Assembly (NCBI GenBank): GCA_001584585.1
Contig: LSYV01000052.1
Span: forward strand, 378,252-406,207
Direction: 5' to 3'
Source of the DNA: Gonium pectorale
Taxonomy: Eukaryota; Chlorophyta; Chlorophyceae; Chlamydomonadales; Volvocaceae
Length of the DNA: 27,956 nucleotides
Of the stretch, positions 9,429-18,292 are shown piece after piece. The notes under the pieces are model-generated. The model was not told where the DNA came from. It searched no databases and was given only the letters and a program-made list of their open reading frames with translations. Numbering within the stretch: the stretch's first letter is position 1; every line of letters starts with the position of its first letter. Position numbers and translations under genes: made by a program.

Positions 9429-12400
9429 TCATGAGAAGTCCCTGTCCGGGAAGAGCGCGGGCGCCAGCAGCGTCCAGCAGTACAGCAGCCCGGTGGCCCA
9501 CTGCGCGGCCGTCTTGACCCACACGCTCGACCAGCCCACGTCGATGCGGTCCTTCTCCTGAGGGCGGTACGTGAGGGCGGTACGTGAGGGCGGTACGTGA
9601 GGGCGGTACGCGAGGGCGGTACGCGAGGGCGGTACGTGAGGGCGGTACGTGAGGGCGGTACGTGAGGGCGGTACGTGAGGGCGGTACGTGAGGGCGGTAC
9701 GTGAGGGCGGTACGTGAGGGCGGTACGTGAGAGCGGTACGTGAGGGCGGGTAGCCGCGGGGTTTGGGGCAGGGCGGGTGTGTGTGTGGGGGGGGGCGGGT
9801 CAGAGGATTGTGAGTCGTTCTCGGTGGCGGGGCGGGGGGCGGGGGCACGGGGCAGCCTACCGTCGAGACATTGCATGGGGCATTGAACCCACGAGCCAAG
9901 CCCCCGGAAATGTGGACCCTGCTGCATTGGAGTTCCGGGTACAGGTGGGCCGACATGGGGGGCATGCAGGCTGGAGGCATTGGCCATGCAGGCAGTTGAC
10001 TACCTCCCACGGCCCATACATCCGGTAATGGACCGGGACATGTCGCTCCCTACCGGCTCCCTACCGGCCGGTCCGAATGTCCGGCGCCGCAGCGACGCGG
10101 CGCCCCTCTGAACACCACCCTCGTCACCACGGAGTGCCCGCCCCCTCGCGTACCTGCGCCCCTCCCCACGCCCCAACCACCTGCGCCGTGCACGGGTATG
10201 CCCGGCTGTGCAGCGACATCCTCCCCCCCCACACACATACACCCCAAACCGTGCTCATCTTCGCCATACTCTTTGCCTCCCGTAGTACCGACCCAGCCCA
10301 GTTGCGAAGATGCCCCGACACGCCCCCCCCTGCCCCGTTTCCCTTCTTTACTGACCCCCTGCCCCGGAGCAGCGCCAGAGGCGGCCGCAGCCTCCCCCTC
10401 GGCCCCCCGCCCCACCCCCTCACCTGCGCCACGCTGCCCCAGCCCGTCATGAGCATGGCGATGTACATGGATGCCAGCGCAAAGATGAGGTGGAAGAACG
10501 AGTAGTTGTAGCTGACGGGCGCGGAGGAGGCGGCGGGCGACTCCACGCTGAGGGGGAGATGGGGGGGGCGAGGGGGGTCCGGAGGCAGGAGCAGGAGGAG
10601 CGGGAGGGACCTCAGGCCGGGGGGCAGGGTACCGTAGTGGGCTTACAGCTTGAATCGCGTTCCTCGTCACGCCCATACCCAGGCTGCTTGGCTACTGCCC
10701 TTGTTAGGAGCTTGCGGCTCCGGCTCTGCGGACCAGTAAGCGGCTAAGCAGCTCACGCGGCGACGGGCCCAAGTGCCCCTTTTCCCATGCGCCTGCCCCA
10801 CCCCCCACCGCCCCGGGCACCCACCGCGTGGCCCCGCCCGTGACGGCCTCCCGGGTGGCCTCCGCCACGTCGGGCACTCCGTCCAGGCCGGCCGAGGTGC
10901 CCTCCTCGGCGGACAGCAGCGCCTGGCGCTGCGCGAGCGGGGGGGGGGGGAAGAAGATAGGGGGACGGAGGGAGGGGAGGGGCGGGGGTGAGAAACAGGG
11001 CACGTGTACACGTGGAGAGGGACAGGGGAGTTGAAAGGGCAAGAGGGGATTTGAGGAGCAAGATGTTTGACGAGGACGCACTGGCGTCCATTGCGGTCTC
11101 CCTTCCCGGTGGGAGGGGGAGGGGGAGGGGGATAGACGCGCGCGGCGGAGGGGCCGCCGACCAGGGGAGAAGACGTGGCACAGCGAGTTGTTGCCAATGG
11201 GCCAGCGCCCCGGTGTGCCGGGCAGCGCGGGGGTGCCGAGATAACGAAGCATACGCCGGGGATCGAAAAACACCCGGCCGCCACCTCCGCCCACGCCCCA
11301 CCGCCAACTCCCATACCTCCAGCCCAAACCCGCACCTCGCCGCGACCCACGTCCGCAGTAGCCCCTGCGGTGGCCCCACCGCACCGCAGCCCACCCTCCA
11401 ACACCTGCCCCCGTCTGCCACACCCTCCAACACCTGCCCCCGTCTGCCACACCCTCCAACACCTGCCCCCGTATGCCACACCCTCCAACACCTGCCCCCG
11501 TCTGCCACACCCTCCAACACCTGCCCCCGTCTGCCACACCCTCCAACACCTGCCCCCCGTATGCCACACCCTCNNNNNNNNNNNNNNNNNNNNNNNNNNN
11601 NNNNNNNNNNNNNNNNNNNNNNNNNNNNNNNNNNNNNNNNNNNNNNNNNNNNNNNNNNNNNNNNNNNNNNNNNNNNNNNNNNNNNNNNNNNNNNNNNNNN
11701 NNNNNNNNNNNNNNNNNNNNNNNNNNNNNNNNNNNNNNNNNNNNNNNNNNNNNNNNNNNNNNNNNNNNNNNNNNNNNNNNNNNNNNNNNNNNNNNNNNNN
11801 NNNNNNNNNNNNNNNNNNNNNNNNNNNNNNNNNNNNNNNNNNNNNNNNNNNNNNNNNNNNNNNNNNNNNNNNNNNNNNNNNNNNNNNNNNNNNNNNNNNN
11901 NNNNNNNNNNNNNNNNNNNNNNNNNNNNNNNNNNNNNNNNNNNNNNNNNNNNNNNNNNNNNNNNNNNNNNNNNNNNNNNNNNNNNNNNNNNNNNNNNNNN
12001 NNNNNNNNNNNNNNNNNNNNNNNNNNNNNNNNNNNNNNNNNNNNNNNNNNNNNNNNNNNNNNNNNNNNNNNNNNNNNNNNNNNNNNNNNNNNNNNNNNNN
12101 NNNNNNNNNNNNNNNNNNNNNNNNNNNNNNNNNNNNNNNNNNNNNNNNNNNNNNNNNNNNNNNNNNNNNNNNNNNNNNNNNNNNNNNNNNNNNNNNNNNN
12201 NNNNNNNNNNNNNNNNNNNNNNNNNNNNNNNNNNNNNNNNNNNNNNNNNNNNNNNNNNNNNNNNNNNNNNNNNNNNNNNNNNNNNNNNNNNNNNNNNNNN
12301 NNNNNNNNNNNNNNNNNNNNNNNNNNNNNNNNNNNNNNNNNNNNNNNNNNNNNNNNNNNNNNNNNNNNNNNNNNNNNNNNNNNNNNNNNNNNNNNNNNNN

Positions 12401-15400
12401 NNNNNNNNNNNNNNNNNNNNNNNNNNNNNNNNNNNNNNNNNNNNNNNNNNNNNNNNNNNNNNNNNNNNNNNNNNNNNNNNNNNNNNNNNNNNNNNNNNNN
12501 NNNNNNNNNNNNNNNNNNNNNNNNNNNNNNNNNNNNNNNNNNNNNNNNNNNNNNNNNNNNNNNNNTGCCACACCCTCCAACACCTGCCCCCGTCTGCCAC
12601 ACCCTCCAACACCTGCCCCCGTCTGCCACACCCTCCAACACCTGCCCCCGTATGCCACACCCTCCAACACCTGCCCCCGTCTGCCACACCCTCCAACACC
12701 TGCCCCCGTCTGCCACACCCTCCAACACCTGCCCCCGTCTGCCACACCCTCCAACACCTGCCCCCGTATGCCACACCCTCCAACACCTGCCCCCGTATGC
12801 CACACCCTCGGGGAGTATGCCACACCCCGATATCAAAGGCGTTGCCTACCCACAGTTTCCCAGAGAGCGCCGCCCCTGCCATCCCGCCCCTTGCCCTTGC
12901 AGCCTCCGTGCCTTTGCAGCCCGCCCGACCCTCCCCGTCCCTCTCAGCCGCCGGGCCCCGACGCCCCACTGCTTCGCGTGGACGCCTCCTCTGCCCCCTG
13001 GCATCGCCTCCCTAACAGGTCCGCCCCGTCCCTTTCGCGGCCCCCTTTCCCCCGCCCCCCCCACTCTGCCCCCCGCCCGGCGCACCTCAGCCACCGGCTC
13101 TCCCTCCTCCGAGCCGTCCAGCGTGAACAGCGACGTGTTGGATCCCGCGCGGAAGGCCGCGTACACCACCGACGCCAGCGTCACAAGCATGCCCAGCGCC
13201 AGCGTGCCGCCTGCGCGGAGCGGGGTGCAGGCCAGGGGGTGGGGGGCGGGAGGGCAGACGCAGCAGCACGCCCCCTGCTGCTGGGCGTGCTGGGACCCCC
13301 GTCTGGCGGGAGTACTGCCTGCGAGTTGCAGCCGGGGTTGGAGAGAACCTTCCTCGCGGCTTCCGGCTGCGTCACCCCTCCGGCCACGTAGCCAGTGGCT
13401 TGCATCAGGTGCGCGGAGGGACGTGCGGAGGGACGTGCGAGGCGCTTGACCGGCATTGCGAGCGTTCGCACGACCAACTAGCCAGCGTCTCGCCCCGCTC
13501 GTGCGAACGACCACCGTCGCACTTGCAACGCCCCTCCCTCTTCAACCGCTCGCCCGGACACTATCCCGCGCCCGCACCGCCCCCCCTGGCCACCGTGTGC
13601 CCTTAAGGCCACGACGACAGGGCCCCTGCGTCTGGGCCATGAGCCTGCCCCATTGGGCGGCCGCCCCAGCTCCTACCCCCCGCCGTCCTTCCCGCGCCAC
13701 CTCCGCTCCCGGCCGCCATCTCCGCTCCCGGCCGCCAGCCCTCCCAACACCACCCACCCGACGCGGCCGTCAGTCGGTGCGCCAGGCCGTTGCACGCATA
13801 GTCGCGCGGCTCCGACTGCAGCGCGGAGAAGCACAGGTAGGCGGCGTAGAGCGAGATGACGGAGGCGGGGAAGATGGAGCCCTGGGAGGCGGGAGGGGAG
13901 GAGGAGGGGAGCCAAGGTGAAGGGTTTGAATGGCAAAGAGCTTGGAGGGGGTTTGGAGGAGAAAGGGTCTAAGCAGGGGGGGAGCAGGGCAGCAGCGGGG
14001 AGGGGCACGCGGGCTTCGCGATGGCGAAAGGTGCAAGGAGACGAGCGCGCAACGGGAGAGAGCATTCCGCGCCTCCGTCTGTGTGATGACAAACGACGTG
14101 GGCGGCGTTTGACGATGACTAAGAGCACTGGCAGGGCATCGTGGGAGCTTTCGAGTCGCAGTGTCACATCTGCCGGCCGAGCCCTTTCCCAGCCACCCAG
14201 CTCCCGCACCCCTGCCAACACACATCCCGTGAGGCTCACACCCAGTGTCGCGTCGCCATCGACGGCCGTCGCCGCCCACCTGGCGCACCACCGGCGTCAG
14301 CGACAGCATACTGAAGCCCACCGCCAGCAGCAGCGTCAGCGTGATCAGCGCGATGTTGAGCGAGCAGGATCCGGCGCCCGCGGGCTTGAACCAGTGGTAC
14401 ATCAGGCCTGGGGGAAGGGGGGAGGGGGCGGGAGGGGGCAGCAAAGAAGACGGGCTGAAGGTTTGAAGCCCATCAATAAGCCCCCGCACCTCCGCGTCGG
14501 TGTGCTGACGGGGTGTGATGCAAAGTGTGCTCATGCCGTCGCCTGCCCTATGGGCTTCGCCCCTGCCCGGCAAACGCGCTCCCCAGCCCTCTCCCAGCTC
14601 ACCGCATACCGCAAACACCCCGTGCACCCCACCCACCCCAGCCACCCCCCCTTCCCCGCGTTGCCCCCTCTTTCCTCCGTCCTCATCACCAGGTCAACTA
14701 ACCATATTTGCTCACCCGCAAACCGTAACCTGGCCGGTTCCCCGTCTTCGCAGCCCGCCCCACGGCCTCCCTCCCCCCCGGGGTCCAGCCGCCACCCACC
14801 CGCCAGCGTGAGCGTGCCAGCATAGGCGCCCACCGTCAGCGCCATCAAGCCGTACAGCCAGCGCTCGTCCTCCTCGCCGGCGGCCACCCAGCTCTCGTTC
14901 CAGGCCTGCCGAGTTGGGGGTTTGGGGGAGGGGAGGTGGCGGAGGGATTGGGGAGGTGCCGTCCCGAGAAGCAGCACATGGCTGCGAGGGAATTAGAACA
15001 ATCAAAAAGCGATCTCACTAGAGAAGCCTGAGGCGCATGCCACCCCGAGTCCTTCCAAGTCCCCGAAGGCCGAGTAACGAACATCTCTCAGCGTCCCATT
15101 GCACTCCAAGCTCAAGTACCCAGCGACCGGGGAACCGAGGATCTTAGTGTCCCTCCCGCCCTCCCGCCTGTCCCATCCCCTGGAGCTGCGAGGGGAGTGG
15201 TCCGGCTCGGGCAAGGCTCGCCTGGGTGGGGTGCATGGGCTACCCAGGTGCCGTTGGCGATGGCCATGGCCATGGCCCGGGCCATGGCGGCCAACCGCCA
15301 CCACCGCCCTTGTTGGTTCGGTCAACTCCCACCATTAGATGGGAATTCTGACGCCGACTCCGGCGGCTCCAGGTCCGTGTCCGAGGTGTACGACGGCACC

Positions 15401-17247
15401 ATCGTATCGAGGTGGGCGCACCTCGAACCCGGCCTTCAGCGGTCGGCGCGCGAAGGTAGTGGCCCCGAAAGCGCTGTCGGTCCACCCCGCGACGGCTGCA
15501 CACAGCTCGACCCAGACGTGAAACCCAACACAGCCCGCCTCCGGCCCCAGGAAGCGTACCTCAAGGTCTCATCCCATGCCCAACCCAACCCTCAGCCGTC
15601 GCCGCGCGTTCCAGCCCCGATCCCACCCCGCCCAGCCGCGGCCCACCTCGGCCCCCAAGCCCAGCAGCCGTGGCTCAGGCTCCTTTGGCCAGAACGCCTC
15701 CCCAACCAGAGGACGCCTCCCCACCCCACCCGCTGCCGCCCAACGGGTGGCCCACCTGCACGAAGTCCAGCAGGATGATCATCTGGATGACCAGGAACAC
15801 GCCCGAGCCGATGCGAGCCAGCCAGCCTAGCAGCGCAGGCGGGGCAGGTGGAGGGGGAACGGGGTGGAGGGTTGGGAAGCACCCGGCGCCACTGCAAGGC
15901 CCCCGTGCAGGCAGCCGCACCGCACCCACACATGCCACAAAAGCGCGGCCGTGCGGTTGGCCTGCCTTGCTTGGGGTACAGCTGAGGTGAGGGTGCGGGT
16001 GCGGGTGTGGGGACGGGCGCTGGGAGGCCGCCATTGTGTCGCGGCCGCGCCCCAAAGCCCCGCCTGCGTCGACCCATTTCCTGCGTGTGGTCCGCGACGC
16101 GCTGTCTGTGACCCAGCGCACGCCGGCATGCGCCCAGACTACACAGACCCGGCAGACTGACTCCGCACGCGTGCTCGGCTGCCCGGTATCTACCCGTGCG
16201 GCCAGCCGTTCCCAACTATGCCCAGCGAGCTGCATCAAGTCCACATGCTACCCACACCGGGAAGCTGCAGCCCACCAGGTCCCCGATCCCCGCCCGCCCC
16301 TATCACCACAACCTGGCCGCCGCCGGCCGTGGTTCGTGTGATATTCACGCAGGCTAACCACGGCTGCCGCGGAATCGGCACGGCCGGCCCCGGCAAACCC
16401 CCCTCCACACACACACCCCTCCCGTTGGCGCCTGGCGGCCGCGTATGGCACGCGGGTTCGCTCACTGTAGGCGTGCAGCAGCTCGTTGGGGAAGAGGAAG
16501 GGCAGCGCCGTGAACAGCAGCCACACGCCCAACTTGAGTAGTGGGTGGCCGTGGTGCAGGTAGCGGTCCCGCTTGTCGCCCTTTGTCTTCACGCCAACCA
16601 GCGCAAGCGACATGCAGCTGAAGAAGAGCTGCATGGAGGCGACGGAGAAAGGCGATGGACGGGTAGGGTTTCAGGGCGCTGCCAGGCGTTGTCAAGACAC
16701 GGAGTGTGTCAGACAGACTACAATGGGGACGGAGTGGTGGTGCTGAGGGGGGCTGGCGGGGGGGAACGCAAGAGAACCGGGGCGGGGGCGACTTACGAAG
16801 TTGCCCATGCTGACGCGGTACACCGCCTGCTGCCCGAACCACTCGTCAACATGCGCCTGCGTGACGTCCTTGACAATCCCTGCAAGGCCCAGGATGGAGC
16901 ATCGTAGGCGTCTCACTTTTGCCGGAAGTTGCCCATACGACCGTCCCCCCTCCTCATCTTCGCAGCTTCATACGCCCAAGAACACGAAAAGCAGCCAGAG
17001 CCGCCCCACAACGCCCCCGCGCAGCTTCAGGCCGTCACCGCGCAGGCTCACAGGGAATTTTCTGAAGGATAGGTGTTGCGAAGTCGCGCAGCACCCAAGC
17101 CACAATCATGGCGAAGAAGAAGAGGACCGACCACGCCACGCGCGCACTGTGGCGCAAGACCTCGCGAGACGCGCATTGACACGCGGTGCACGCGGCATAC
17201 GTAGCGAGCTGGGCAGCACAGCTGCCCAGGTAACCGCCTAGGAACAT
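9429..17247 (-). CDS. SERINC: SERINC/TDE1 family multi-pass membrane protein, 11 exons, 450 aa
   Basis: Eleven GT-AG exons join in phase: 17247-17052, 16879-16797, 16628-16466, 15826-15756, 14905-14800, 14407-14280, 13881-13758, 13210-13086, 10928-10825, 10547-10424, 9557-9429. The sum is 1,353 bases including TGA. Family hallmarks in order: Cys-rich N-terminus (ACTACQC), a first membrane helix then LRDFATPILQKIPW, with the W split across intron 1 (residue 66), FGQQAVYRVSMGNFLFF, GVKTKGDKRDRYLHHGHPLL, SWLARIGSGVFLVIQ, LLDFVQAWNESWV, ISLYAAYLCFSALQSEP, FRAGSNTS, a polar loop, YSFFHLIFALASMYIAMLMT and the C-terminal helix LLYCWTLLAPALFPDRDFS. Length is normal for the family, whose members have about 10-11 membrane helices. 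SERINC proteins sit in endomembranes and plasma membrane. A serine-lipid incorporation role was proposed and lipid scrambling has also been suggested. The start is the Met at 17247, immediately before the Cys-rich segment. Confidence 0.93.
9558..9742. repeat. 13-bp minisatellite in the last SERINC intron, about 14 units
   Basis: Fourteen 13-base units begin every 13 bases from 9561 to 9742, followed by a partial one. Units differ only by rare changes (GTG to GCG at the end of two units, AGGG to AGAG in one). On the gene strand the unit is GTACCGCCCTCAC. The copy touching exon 11 ends in CAG instead of CAC, which creates the AG of the 3' splice site (9559-9558). The unit has no stop in any sense-strand frame. 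Confidence 0.95.
10929..10952 (-). promoter_or_regulatory. 3' splice region of SERINC exon 9 with long polypyrimidine tract
   Basis: On the minus strand a run of about a dozen C precedes GCTCGCGCAG, directly upstream of exon 9 (starts 10928). A second CAG six bases into the exon (before GCGCTG) could act as an alternative acceptor, removing two residues (RQ) without shifting frame. Confidence 0.6.
11391..12809. repeat. 29-bp minisatellite in SERINC intron 8, interrupted by an assembly gap
   Basis: The 29-base unit holds CCCTCCAACACCTGCCCCCG followed by TCTGCCACA or TATGCCACA. About 6 units stand left of the gap (11391-11573) and about 8 right of it (12566-12809). The variable C/A base gives the order C C A C C A on the left and C C A C C C A A on the right, suggesting a higher-order unit of three copies (87 bp). 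The last unit before the gap has one extra C (30 bp). The gene strand is G-rich and stop-free in all three frames. Confidence 0.95.
11574..12565. other. Assembly gap, 992 N
   Basis: All bases are N. The gap lies wholly inside the 29-bp array, so if its length is an estimate of real distance the array would total about 49 units. No exon is missing from the SERINC model, since phase and homology are continuous from exon 8 to exon 9. Confidence 0.98.
15269..15288. repeat. 20-bp perfect palindrome in SERINC intron 4
   Basis: GCCATGGCCC is followed immediately by its reverse complement, with no spacer. Extra GGCCAT units on the left give several registers of self-pairing. It lies between exons 5 and 4 of SERINC, about 360 bases from the nearest exon. 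No function is evident. Confidence 0.85.
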
Positions 17248-18292
17248 TCGTCTCGCTCTCGACCTATCGTCAGTGGCGCAAGTCCGGTGAACAAGAATGT
17301 GTCCGGGTGAGCCTTTGTTCCTCGTCCAATTTTAATAACAGACAAATACTTTGGGAGTAGCTCAAACCTAACCGTCGCATGCTGCCGGACTGGGTAGAAA
17401 GCACGGCGCGGCACGGTTAGTACGGCGGTGTGCCATGTAAAAAGGGTTGCAGCCTGCAACCTTGCTGAGCTTGCCCCCCCCCCTCATCCTCACGCCCTCG
17501 CGTCCCTCTTATCTGGATGGGTGAGGGCTGGATGGGGGGCACCGCAGTCCTGCTTTCGGCAAGGCTGTTGGTAGGGAAGGCGAGAAGTGACCAAGACAAT
17601 AGTGATGAACAGCCGTACTGCAACGATGCTGTCGAAGGCAAGTGAACGGGTGTTGATCTTCGGGGCAGTATTCAGGAACCGGAGACCCCATGTGTTAATG
17701 GTTTTCGTGAGTGGGGCGTGACATCGAACCTGGACGCCCGCTCATACTGGGCCAATACGCGGCGCCACAGGTGATGTGGGGGCCTCCCAGGAGCGCCATG
17801 CTGGGCAACGCCGGCTGCGGAAGCGACACGCGATCGCCTGGTACAGGACCGTGGGATACTCCGGTGCCATGCAATTGCCGGCGGATTTGGACACCGAAGT
17901 CATCAGCCACGCTCAGAGCCGACTGAGGCCCACGCCGTGCCACGCCCTGTAGACCAGTACCAATGCATGGGTGCAGTGTGCACGTACAGTGTGCACCGTA
18001 CAGTTTGCATCGCCTTGTGGCCTTACGACGTTACAATACCATGCGTATGTACACCGTTGGTGGCACTTCCTAGCTTTCGCTGGGCCCTGCCTCTGCAGCT
18101 CGCGCGCACTGGAAGTTGGAAACGGACCTTTGCGCTTCCCTTCTGGATGGTACCACCATAGGCTGCACCTAATCATGCGCTAGGCTGTTAGGTACGGTAC
18201 TTGGTGAGACAGCGACCAACGGCGATTGCTGTTGCCCTAGCTCAACTTTGCTGTGATCAGAAGGAGCGAGCAACCGGACACCGGACTACGAA
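17248..18292. other. Divergent spacer between SERINC and glycosyltransferase (possible shared promoter region)
   Basis: The two start codons face away from each other across 1,045 bases, so both 5' untranslated regions and core promoters should lie here. No clear TATA box was seen. A small A/T-rich patch lies near 17325-17350, and a short direct repeat at 17974-18004. No coding segment with homology was recognised. Open frames in the interval are short and lack motifs. Confidence 0.5.
17974..18004. repeat. Short direct repeat CAGTGTGCAC(C)GTA
   Basis: A 13-base unit (17974-17986), a 14-base unit with one extra C (17987-18000) and the first four bases of a third stand in a row. Each full unit contains the palindrome GTGCAC. 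Being in the divergent spacer, it could be a paired protein-binding site, but that is only suggested by position. Confidence 0.6.

Noticed and set aside
9310..9987. 225-codon minus-strand frame with repeating TYRPHVPPSRTAL peptide
   Set aside because: It is the 13-bp intronic array read through. The true exon 11 is 9557-9429 in another frame and matches the SERINC C-terminus.
11391..12809. CRISPR-like array of 29-bp units
   Set aside because: Units are contiguous with no spacers, lie in an intron of a eukaryotic gene, and no cas genes are present.
10667..13449. Very long open frames (650-740 codons) on both strands across the 29-bp array
   Set aside because: They are open only because the repeat has no stops and the gap is read as unknown residues. 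SERINC exons on the minus strand explain the real coding parts and the array is intronic.
17238..17459. 73-codon minus-strand frame overlapping the SERINC start
   Set aside because: It is in a different frame from exon 1, has no motif and would fall in the 5' untranslated region.
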